This document shows positions 1 through 5,314 of a stretch of 5,335 nucleotides of DNA, piece after piece. A program made the translations under genes and the position numbers. The notes below the pieces were generated by a model. It did no database searches. It was given only the letters and a program-made list of their open reading frames with translations, and was not told the DNA's origin. The first letter of the stretch is position 1. The number at the start of each line of letters is the position of its first letter. Origin of the DNA: an uncultured Lachnospiraceae bacterium (lineage in GTDB: Bacteria > Bacillota > Clostridia > Lachnospirales > Lachnospiraceae); assembly GCA_910584205.1 (NCBI GenBank), contig CAJUAA010000068.1, positions 1-5,335 on the forward strand, in the 5' to 3' direction.

Positions 1-19
1 GTAAATCCTGTCTCTGCAT
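1..19 (-). CDS. 5' end of an unidentified gene (partial, runs off the window)
   Basis: An ATG at 19-17 on the minus strand opens a reading frame beginning M-Q-R-Q-D-L before the window ends. It is preceded by a near-ideal Shine-Dalgarno, GGAGGAGG (complement of 27-34), with a 7-base spacer, which is the main reason to believe the start. A weak promoter is possible upstream: TTGAAT at 80-75 and TATTAT at 59-54, but the spacer is only 15 bases. The gene lies 67 bases downstream of the recombinase remnant on the same strand, so it could belong to the same degraded element or to the flanking chromosome. Six residues are too few to name a product. Confidence 0.6.
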
Positions 20-26
20 GGTATAT

Positions 27-34
27 CCTCCTCC
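27..34 (-). promoter_or_regulatory. Strong ribosome binding site for the partial minus-strand gene
   Basis: The minus strand reads GGAGGAGG, then seven bases, then ATG. This near-perfect complement to the 16S anti-Shine-Dalgarno fixes the start of a gene whose body is outside the window. Confidence 0.65.
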
Positions 35-86
35 GTTATAACCTTATGTATAGATAATAACAGATTTATGCATTATTCAACACGAC

Positions 87-833
87 CTAATTACTTGATA
101 TCTCCCCGACAAAATTATAAATAATCTTGACTTCCTGGCATTTCTGCCCGTCCACCTTCTTGATCTCACCCACCGAAATCTTACTGATAAGCCGGTTCAA
201 CACAGCTTCGTCCAGTTCCTGGATTGCAGCATATTTACGGATTTCCTGTATAAATGTCCGGACATCACTTTCCTGCTCTTCCGTACGGCTCATCACCAGA
301 ACCAACTCCTGAATCCGCTTCCGATTGGCTTCCTGTTCCTGCTCCAGTGTGGCAGTCAACTTCAGAAAACGCTGCTCTGTCAGGATGCCTTTCGCCTTAT
401 CTGTATAAAGGCTCATAAACATGCTGTCTATTTCCTGATTCCTTGCTTCCAGCCGGTCACATTCCTTCTGCATTTCGGAAGCATCCGCCATATACCGCCG
501 TTCCATGCGGCTGGACAGCCGCTGATAAAATACATCCGCATCTTTCAAAGCCATCGCCGCCAGATCCTGTATATCTTTCAACACAAGATTATACAAGTCC
601 CTTACTTCTTTGATAATGTTGGAAGAATTTGCCTTTGCATACATATTTGCACCCCTCAGTTCCTTTGTGTCTCTGGAGTGTGCAAACTCGTCTGGAAAAT
701 CTGCACCTATGTATACCATGTCTGATGTTTCTGTAATCTCCGCACACTGACCGATATATTCTTTCAGGCACTTCTCAACAATATTCCAATCTACGCTCCT
801 TCTTCCCTTGAAGCATAAGTCATTGATGACCAC
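87..833 (-). pseudogene. Chimeric remnant: serine recombinase C-terminus fused in frame to a piece of a conjugative-element protein
   Basis: This open frame of 248 codons joins two unrelated protein pieces. From about residue 77 to the end it resembles the C-terminal part of large serine recombinases of the TndX/TnpX type. It has a charged helical coiled-coil stretch (about 95-185, including YTDKAKGILTEQRF) and a DUF4368-like end with the family pattern IRKYAAIQELDEAVLNRLI, then VGEI and YNFVGEI. Such recombinases are usually 500 residues or more; the N-terminal catalytic serine domain and most of the DNA-binding region are missing, so it cannot catalyse recombination. Residues 1-76 (VINDLCFKGRRSVDWNIVEK and after) instead resemble a protein common on clostridial integrative elements, possibly with a large polyvalent protein-associated domain. 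The apparent start is GTG at 833 without a suitable Shine-Dalgarno, and family-like sequence continues upstream of it. I read it as a deletion scar, probably not a made protein. Confidence 0.75.
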
Positions 834-890
834 AATACTTTTGCCGTCAGCATCCTCGAACCGTCCAAAGTTTAGGATGCTTATTTCTTT
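606..890 (-). pseudogene. Fragment of a conjugative-element-associated protein, truncated at both ends
   Basis: The frame of the chimeric remnant continues upstream of the GTG at 833 to a TAA at 893-891. The extra 19 codons (KEISILNFGRFEDADGKSI, just before V-V-I-N-D-L) look like genuine family sequence, not leader, and contain no methionine codon. The whole piece, about 95 codons, includes the blocks KGRRSVDWNIVEK, YIGADFPDEF and GANMYAKAN. I recognise these from memory as parts of a protein frequent on clostridial conjugative transposons, possibly a large polyvalent protein-associated domain, but the domain name is uncertain. In those proteins the alanine/lysine-rich block is followed by a long C-terminal part that is absent here. 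Homology stops near 606, where recombinase sequence begins. Loss of both ends marks a broken gene. Confidence 0.6.
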
Positions 891-960
891 TTATAAGCCA
901 ATTTACGGAGGGCAATCGGAACTTCGCGTCCGACCAAATCTCTGGGTAAATTATACATTG

Positions 961-990
961 GAGCCACTTGTTTTGCAAGTGGCTCTTTTT
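961..990 (+). terminator. Rho-independent terminator without an obvious gene
   Basis: A perfect 10-bp stem (GAGCCACTTG at 961-970, CAAGTGGCTC at 976-985) closes a 5-base loop and is followed directly by TTTTT at 986-990. On the minus strand no T-run follows the hairpin, so it reads rightward only. No intact plus-strand gene precedes it. An open frame ending in TAA at 947-949 could be the last codons of a gene whose body was lost in the rearrangement to the left, but I do not recognise its residues. It also insulates the DUF885 gene at 1069 from transcription arriving from the left. Confidence 0.8.
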
Positions 991-1068
991 AGCTTTCCGT
1001 CAGTATCATATTCCCCTCTCTCCTTTCATATACTTCCATGAAACAAATCCTGCAGAAAGGATTATGAG

Positions 1069-2964
1069 ATGCGCATATCATGGTTTTCCAGAAAAGCACT
1101 GGCGGCGGCCTGCTCGCTTGTACTGGCCTTTCCGTTTTCCATCCGTGGATATTCCTTCGACCGTTTTACCATGGAGATCTTCCGCCATGAGCTTTCCGCC
1201 AGCACGATCAATCTGCACTACACCCTGACAGACCCGGAAGCCTTCGGCATCCGGGAAGGCGATCCGACCTTCGGTGTCCTCAATCAGGAAAGCGTCCGAT
1301 CAGAACTTGATTATCTGAAAAAATGCCGCTCAAAGCTTTCCAGCTATCTCAAGTGGGGGCTGAACGACGAAGACCGTCTGACCGCCCGCATTCTGGACTG
1401 GTGGCTGGAAGGACAGCTTCTGTCCGAAACTTATTATTACTATCAGGAACCTCTGGGAGAGGCGTTGGGCGTTCAGGCGCAGCTTCCGGTCCTTCTGGCG
1501 GAGTATCCCTTCCGCAGCGAAGAAGACGTCCGCACCTATCTGGCGCTTCTGACCACCCTTCCGGACTATTTCGAAGAAATCGCCGCATTTGAACAGGAGA
1601 AATCCAAACAGGGCCTTTTTATGCCTGATGAAATACTGGACAAAATACTGGCCCAGTGCCGCTCTCTCTTTCCCATAGACGACGGCCATTTTCTCGTCAC
1701 CACCTTTCAGGAGCGGCTGGAGGAATGCGGTGCCCTGGAGCCGAATCTGCGGATTTCCCTGGAAGCAGAAAACCTCCGGAACCTGAGACGGTATGTGGAG
1801 CCCGCCTACGAAACACTCGGCCAGGCTCTGGAACACTTAAGGGGAACGGGGCGGGAGCCTGGCGGACTTTACCATACCCCGGACGGGATCGGCTATTACG
1901 AGTATCTTCTGACCTATTCGGTGGGCACCGATCTTGGCATGGCGGAAATCCATCGGCTGCTGGAGGATCAGATGGAAAGCGACTATGAGACCATGCTTTA
2001 CGCACTTCATCAGAATACGGACCTTCTGCACATTACCGACGACGCGCCGGCCCTGGAGACGCCGGAGGAGATTCTGACCAGCCTCCAGACACAGATCGGA
2101 GAAGATTTTCCGCAGCCGGGGGACATCTCCTGGCAGGTGAAAGAGGTTCCGGATTCCCTGGCGGATTTTCTAAGCCCCGCCTTCTACATGACCCCTGCCA
2201 TCGACGCCCCCCAGCAGAATACCATCTACATTAACCCTGCGTATGAACCGGACCGGACCGGGCTTATCACCACGCTGGCGCACGAAGGCTATCCTGGCCA
2301 TCTGTATCAGAATTCCTTTGAAAACACCGCAGACTATGCGCCTGTACGTAATCTTTTCTATATAGGCGGCTATACCGAAGGCTGGGGACTTTACAGTGAA
2401 TTCTATGCCTATGACCTGCTGGGGCTTTCCGAGACGGAGGGAGACTTCCTGCGCGCCATGTCCTCCCTGAATTTCGCCGTCTGCGCCAGCCTGGACCTGG
2501 CCATCCACGGAGAGGGCTGGACGGAAGATGAATGCAGGACCTACCTCGCCTCCTTCGGCATCACCGACGAGGCGCAGATCCACGGGCTGTACCTGAACAT
2601 CCTGGAGGAACCGTCCAATTACCTGAAATACTACCTGGGTTATCTGGAAATCTGCAGACTAAAAGAGAGCGCCAAAGCACTCTCCCCTGAACTTACAGAC
2701 TGTGATTTTCATACATGGTTTCTGGAAACAGGCCCCGCGCCCTTCTCCATCCTGCGGGAATGCTTAGATTCCCAGCTCCTTGAAGTATCTTCTCACCTTC
2801 TCCAGCGCCCGGGTCAGGACTTCCATCTCCTCGTCCTCGAACCCGTCCATGACCGTCTTTACCATCTGCCTGTGGAAAGCCGCATGCTTTTCATAGGCAG
2901 CGACCCCCTTCTCGGTCAGGGACAGAAGGACCACCCGCTTGTCCTCGGGACTGCGCACGCGTGA
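1069..2964 (+). CDS. DUF885 family protein, putative exported zinc metalloprotease
   Basis: Translation gives 631 residues of the DUF885 family, uncharacterised proteins with features of zinc metallopeptidases. An export signal or membrane anchor is visible at residues 1-27: basic R-K at 8-9, then ALAAACSLVLAFPF. Cys15 comes too early for a convincing lipobox. Family landmarks follow in order: GGLYHTPDGIGYYEYLL (265-281), AFYMTPAIDAP (371-381), IYINP (386-390), the likely active-site motif HEGYPGH (405-411), and TEGWGLYSE (436-444), whose first Glu could be a further metal ligand. Later come PSNYLKYYLGYLEI (515-528) and GPAPFSIL (555-562). The start is supported by AGAAAGG at 1054-1060, eight bases upstream. 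From residue 566 the frame lies antisense to the convergent MarR gene. Relatives normally end shortly after the GPAPF block, so about 60 residues are probably extra. Identity as DUF885 is firm; substrate and peptidase activity are inferred. Confidence 0.9.
   Translation: MRISWFSRKALAAACSLVLAFPFSIRGYSFDRFTMEIFRHELSASTINLHYTLTDPEAFGIREGDPTFGVLNQESVRSELDYLKKCRSKLSSYLKWGLNDEDRLTARILDWWLEGQLLSETYYYYQEPLGEALGVQAQLPVLLAEYPFRSEEDVRTYLALLTTLPDYFEEIAAFEQEKSKQGLFMPDEILDKILAQCRSLFPIDDGHFLVTTFQERLEECGALEPNLRISLEAENLRNLRRYVEPAYETLGQALEHLRGTGREPGGLYHTPDGIGYYEYLLTYSVGTDLGMAEIHRLLEDQMESDYETMLYALHQNTDLLHITDDAPALETPEEILTSLQTQIGEDFPQPGDISWQVKEVPDSLADFLSPAFYMTPAIDAPQQNTIYINPAYEPDRTGLITTLAHEGYPGHLYQNSFENTADYAPVRNLFYIGGYTEGWGLYSEFYAYDLLGLSETEGDFLRAMSSLNFAVCASLDLAIHGEGWTEDECRTYLASFGITDEAQIHGLYLNILEEPSNYLKYYLGYLEICRLKESAKALSPELTDCDFHTWFLETGPAPFSILRECLDSQLLEVSSHLLQRPGQDFHLLVLEPVHDRLYHLPVESRMLFIGSDPLLGQGQKDHPLVLGTAHA
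2756..2773. repeat. Small inverted repeat across the MarR stop codon
   Basis: GGGAAT (2756-2761) and ATTCCC (2768-2773) form a 6-bp hairpin with a 6-base loop that contains the minus-strand TAA of the MarR gene. No T-run follows on either strand, so it is not a standard terminator. It is the only hairpin I noticed at the convergent junction. Confidence 0.4.
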
Positions 2965-3204
2965 CACATATCCCTTCTTCACCAGATTGTTGATGGCCGT
3001 CGTCAGCGTCCCCACCGTCACGGACACCGCCTTCGCCACCGTGGACATGTTCCTGGGCTCGCTGATGCCGATGGCGTCGATGATATGCATGTCGTTGATG
3101 GAGATCTCCTTAAAGCTGCCCGTAATCAGCGCCCGGTTCTCCATATCCAGCACTTCATTGAACAGCATCACCAGCAGATCATTCAAAAGCTTTTCCCTCT
3201 CCAT
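2764..3204 (-). CDS. MarR family transcriptional regulator, FabT-like
   Basis: The 146-residue protein is a dimeric winged-helix DNA-binding repressor type. The N-terminal helical part (1-45) includes FKEISINDMHIIDAIG at 31-46. The helix-turn-helix region MSTVAKAVSVTVGTLTTAIN (53-72) leads into NLVKKGYVSRVRS. The wing carries the MarR signature SPEDKRVVLLSLTEKG (85-100), followed by C-terminal dimerisation helices. The pattern FK-ISI-MH-ID-IG, VT-GT-TT, NNL-KGY and FH-MV-DG closely matches FabT, the fatty-acid synthesis repressor of streptococci and clostridia. A longer frame opens at 3252, but the ATG at 3204 has GGAGGTGA seven bases upstream, and the predicted promoter lies inside the longer version, so the shorter start is preferred. 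No fab genes lie nearby and no FabT-type AGTTTGA/TCAAACT operator is visible. Regulator type is sure; the target is unknown. Confidence 0.9.
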   Translation of the reverse strand: MEREKLLNDLLVMLFNEVLDMENRALITGSFKEISINDMHIIDAIGISEPRNMSTVAKAVSVTVGTLTTAINNLVKKGYVSRVRSPEDKRVVLLSLTEKGVAAYEKHAAFHRQMVKTVMDGFEDEEMEVLTRALEKVRRYFKELGI

Positions 3205-3211
3205 GCACCCT

Positions 3212-3219
3212 TCACCTCC
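3212..3219 (-). promoter_or_regulatory. Ribosome binding site that decides the MarR start
   Basis: The minus strand reads GGAGGTGA followed by seven bases and ATG at 3204. This near-consensus site supports the 146-residue form over the version starting at 3252, which has no comparable site. Confidence 0.8.
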
Positions 3220-3220
3220 G

Positions 3221-3238
3221 CGCAGAAACTCATCTGCG
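3221..3238. promoter_or_regulatory. Candidate operator palindrome at the MarR promoter
   Basis: CGCAGA (3221-3226) and TCTGCG (3233-3238) are perfect 6-bp inverted arms around a 6-base spacer. The site lies between the -10 box and the ribosome binding site and covers the predicted transcription start near 3236. MarR-family regulators commonly bind palindromes of about 16-20 bp at their own promoters, so autorepression is plausible. The match is positional; the bases do not match a known FabT site. It could also form a weak 5'-leader hairpin. Confidence 0.4.
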
Positions 3239-3242
3239 TCCC

Positions 3243-3271
3243 AGTATACCATATTTCCGGCAGAGGCGCAA
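3243..3271 (-). promoter_or_regulatory. Predicted sigma-A promoter of the MarR gene
   Basis: On the minus strand TTGCGC (3271-3266) is followed, after exactly 17 bases, by TATACT (3248-3243). TGG immediately before the -10 gives an extended -10 element (TGnTATACT). The -35 matches consensus at three of six positions, the -10 at five of six. It implies a start near 3236 and a leader of roughly 30 bases, and lies in the gap after the upstream ATPase stop at 3299. Confidence 0.6.
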
Positions 3272-3298
3272 CGACCGATGACAGGTTCCTGCCTGGCG

Positions 3299-4984
3299 CT
3301 AAAGAATCAAAACCTCTTTTCCTTCAAATGCAAATCCATACTTCCGAATCCTTTCTGGCGAAATTCCCCTGTCTTCCAGAGCCGCTTCATAATTTTGACG
3401 TCTGATCTGAGCCAGCGCTTCCCGGGCGGTGTCTTCCAGGCTCTTCTCTTCCTTTGGATCCCGCACCTTAAATTCCAGAATGACCGCATCGTCCTCTTTT
3501 TTTCTCGGTTCCAGCATCACATCGTATCTTCCAAAACCGCTCTCCCGATTGGATGTGATTACATAACGATCCGACAGCTCCACTGTAAGTCCCAGCACAA
3601 AGCCATGATAAAAACGTTCCGGCTCCATATCTTCAGACGGTCTTCTGCCGCTGTCAAAATAACTGAATGTCGACAACGCTACTTTATTGATATACACATT
3701 CATCGACTTCCTGTCGTCATGGAGCAACGCTTTGATAAACCCGTTATAAACCGTTTTCGAACCGGAAAACCATTTTCGAATCATTTTCCGAAACAGAATC
3801 CGTACTTCTTTATTCGTCAGCGCCAGCTGGTACAGCTCTTCTCCTGTATTCCGGTCCAGAACATGCCCTTCCGCCTTCAGATATCCACTCGCCAGAAGCA
3901 GGCTCCAGATTGCATTCTCATCTTCATCCAGCTGGTCAAATACCATCTGCTCATCGAGCTCCCTGTGAATGTCTTCTCCCTTTAAAAGGAGCTCCATATC
4001 TGACTTGATCTCCGCGCTTCCTTCCCGAATCAGTTTATCAACCAGGCGATTGCTGCTCGTATTGGCCCAGTACGTGGAAAGCCGTCCCTTATCCAGATAG
4101 TTTATGATGGACCATGGATTATAGATATCCCTGCTCCTTCCGAAGACAAACCCGTCATACCAGTCCTTCACATCCTGCCTCTCTTCATAGAGGCCGCATT
4201 CTTCCAACGCCGTCCATACTTCGCCTTCTGTAAATCCAAAACAGGTCTCATATTTTTCCGACGTAGTCGTTACTACTTCCAGATTATTCAAATCCGAAAA
4301 AATGGATTCTTTGCTGACCCTCGTAATTCCTGTCATGACTGCCCGGTCCAGATATGGATTGGTCTTAAATGTGGAATGAAACAGACTTCTGACAAATTCC
4401 GCCATTTCCTGCCAATAACCATACACCCAGGCTTCCTGAAGGGGCGTATCGTATTCATCCAGCAGAATGATCACTTTTTTCCCATAATACCGGGAAAGAC
4501 AGCAGGACAGCTCTCTCAATGCACAGGAAGCGACGGAATCTGTCATCTCTGAAAAGATCTTTCGGAAAAACCGAATCTCATCTTCCTTCAAAATCCCGCT
4601 GTCCGGCAGAAAATCATACCTGCTGTACAGCTTTTGTATAATCATGCAGATCTTTTCCCTTGCCAACGCAAAGGTATCCGCTTTCACATCCGCAAAACTT
4701 AAAAAGATTACCGGGCAGGTTCCCTGAAGCTCCTGATACTTTTTTTCTTTCCATATGGACAGGCCCTCAAACACCTCTCCCTGCCCCTGGTATTCCACGG
4801 AAAGAAACCGTTCCAGCATATTCATATTCAAGGTCTTGCCAAACCGCCTGGGACGGGTAATCAGAGTGACTTCATCCTGGTTCTCCCACCACTCCCTGAT
4901 AAAATCCGTTTTGTCAATATAAAAGCAATGATTTGTCACAAGCTTTTCAAAGCTCTGAATCCCGATTCCTATGGTTCTTCCCAT
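3299..4984 (-). CDS. AAA-ATPase-like / PD-(D/E)XK nuclease-fold protein
   Basis: This 561-residue protein has the two-part architecture of the predicted AAA-ATPase family (AAA-ATPase_like plus a C-terminal PD-(D/E)XK superfamily domain). These genes are often multicopy in gut clostridia and Bacteroidetes and their biological role is not established. The N-terminus reads IGIQSFEKL then FYIDKTDFI. TRPRRFGKT (43-51) is the family's variant Walker A, lacking the usual first glycine. Walker B is VIILLDEYD (171-179), followed by TGITRVSKESIFSDLNNL (218-235), YDGF (276-279) and YNPWSIINYL (288-297). The nuclease-fold core shows GFGRYD (483-488) and ILEFK (502-506), giving the likely catalytic set Asp488, Glu504 and Lys506, then ALAQIRRQNY (523-532). 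All motifs are present, so it appears intact. The start has only a modest G-rich site (GGGGG, seven bases upstream). It lies 94 bases upstream of the MarR gene on the same strand with no terminator between them. Confidence 0.9.
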   Translation of the reverse strand: MGRTIGIGIQSFEKLVTNHCFYIDKTDFIREWWENQDEVTLITRPRRFGKTLNMNMLERFLSVEYQGQGEVFEGLSIWKEKKYQELQGTCPVIFLSFADVKADTFALAREKICMIIQKLYSRYDFLPDSGILKEDEIRFFRKIFSEMTDSVASCALRELSCCLSRYYGKKVIILLDEYDTPLQEAWVYGYWQEMAEFVRSLFHSTFKTNPYLDRAVMTGITRVSKESIFSDLNNLEVVTTTSEKYETCFGFTEGEVWTALEECGLYEERQDVKDWYDGFVFGRSRDIYNPWSIINYLDKGRLSTYWANTSSNRLVDKLIREGSAEIKSDMELLLKGEDIHRELDEQMVFDQLDEDENAIWSLLLASGYLKAEGHVLDRNTGEELYQLALTNKEVRILFRKMIRKWFSGSKTVYNGFIKALLHDDRKSMNVYINKVALSTFSYFDSGRRPSEDMEPERFYHGFVLGLTVELSDRYVITSNRESGFGRYDVMLEPRKKEDDAVILEFKVRDPKEEKSLEDTAREALAQIRRQNYEAALEDRGISPERIRKYGFAFEGKEVLIL

Positions 4985-5041
4985 ATGCCTGCCCCCGCTG
5001 TTCGGATGATATCGTTATCTGTATTCATCTTCTGTGATGTC

Positions 5042-5070
5042 ATCTTATCATGTGAGCCGTATTTACGCAA
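5042..5070 (-). promoter_or_regulatory. Candidate promoter of the ATPase gene
   Basis: The minus strand has TTGCGT (5070-5065), a 17-base spacer, and TAAGAT (5047-5042). TGA directly before the -10 gives an extended -10. The -10 matches consensus at four of six positions. Transcription would start near 5035, giving a leader of about 50 bases. It shares the TTGCG -35 core, the 17-base spacer and the extended -10 with the MarR promoter. Confidence 0.4.
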
Positions 5071-5080
5071 GGACTTCCGG

Positions 5081-5097
5081 ATGGCCGGCCATGGCCG
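5081..5097. repeat. Two overlapping 12-bp palindromes
   Basis: ATGGCCGGCCAT (5081-5092) and CGGCCATGGCCG (5086-5097) are each perfectly self-complementary and overlap by seven bases, making three GGCC units. The block sits 10 bases upstream of the -35 box of the candidate ATPase promoter, where a regulator could bind. It is unusually GC-rich for this spacer. Confidence 0.5.
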
Positions 5098-5108
5098 CAA
5101 ACACCAGA

Positions 5109-5204
5109 TCAGTTTTCCAGATACCTCTTCACCCTCCAGATCAAATACAGCGGAACACTGTATACCTTCGTTCCCTCTACTTCGTGATTTCCAACATTTT
5201 TCAT
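5109..5204 (-). CDS. Possible 31-codon ORF or gene-tail remnant, unrecognised
   Basis: A minus-strand frame from ATG 5204 to TGA 5109 encodes 31 residues with a hydrophobic/basic end (VYSVPLYLIWRVKRYLEN). The composition looks protein-like, resembling the end of a larger protein. There is no Shine-Dalgarno before the ATG, and a TAA lies two codons further upstream. It could equally be chance or a decayed gene. A second minus-strand frame overlapping its end reads IWKTDLVFAAMAGHPEVLA then stop at about 5067, so a frameshifted remnant is possible. I assign no function. Confidence 0.15.
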   Translation of the reverse strand: MKNVGNHEVEGTKVYSVPLYLIWRVKRYLEN

Positions 5205-5237
5205 GGAAAATTATGGGTGAATTTAGATTATCTCTTT

Positions 5238-5251
5238 AGAAGTTCTTATAT
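5238..5251 (+). repeat. Direct repeat copy 1 (AGAAGTTCT type)
   Basis: AGAAGTTCTTATAT matches the copy at 5301-5314 at 13 of 14 positions, with start-to-start spacing of 63 bases. The core AGAA-G-TTCT is itself a short palindrome, so each copy could be a half-turn protein-binding site. Confidence 0.5.
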
Positions 5252-5290
5252 GTCGGTATAGCCCGTATTTCCGGGCTTTTCCGGCATTTT
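5250..5290 (+). terminator. Bipartite hairpin with T-run, candidate rightward terminator
   Basis: The inner stem AGCCCG/CGGGCT (5260-5265, 5272-5277) encloses a 6-base loop. The outer stem TGTCGG/CCGGCA (5251-5256, 5281-5286) pairs fully if one G-U is allowed. The two are separated by a symmetrical 3x3 internal loop. T-runs follow both (5277-5280 and 5287-5290). The T-rich side favours the plus strand, yet no plus-strand gene lies upstream. On the minus strand it would sit far upstream of the ATPase without a T-run. Confidence 0.45.
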
Positions 5291-5300
5291 AGATATGGGG

Positions 5301-5314
5301 AGAAGTTCTCATAT
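5301..5314 (+). repeat. Direct repeat copy 2 (AGAAGTTCT type)
   Basis: AGAAGTTCTCATAT repeats the sequence at 5238-5251 with one change. The centre GAGAA-G-TTCTC is a perfect 5-bp-arm palindrome. The two copies bracket the hairpin at 5250-5290. Confidence 0.5.

Noticed and set aside
808..1041. 77-codon plus-strand open frame
   Set aside because: It reads straight through the terminator hairpin at 961-990 and has no ribosome binding site.
1038..1067. Nine-codon ORF (MKQILQKGL) ending just before the DUF885 start, as a leader peptide
   Set aside because: There is no Shine-Dalgarno before its ATG and the upstream bases are pyrimidine-rich; the overlap is probably chance.
1330..1836. 168-codon minus-strand open frame
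   Set aside because: It is antisense to the DUF885 gene, whose conserved motifs show the plus strand is the coding one.
2170..2583. 137-codon minus-strand open frame
   Set aside because: It is antisense to the HEGYPGH/TEGW core of the DUF885 gene and lacks family resemblance.
3205..3252. Longer MarR start at 3252
   Set aside because: The extra 16 codons overlap the predicted -10 and the ribosome binding site of the ATG at 3204, and family members begin near the shorter start.
3272..3298. Terminator after the ATPase
   Set aside because: The CAGG/CCTG repeat downstream of the stop is only four base pairs and has no T-run.
2939..3985. 348-codon plus-strand open frame
   Set aside because: It runs antisense through the MarR and ATPase genes, has no Shine-Dalgarno and no recognisable domain, and its composition is that of a reverse-strand shadow.
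4928..5261. Plus-strand ORFs of 103 and 75 codons
   Set aside because: No ribosome binding site, no recognisable domain, and partial overlap with the antisense of the ATPase start.
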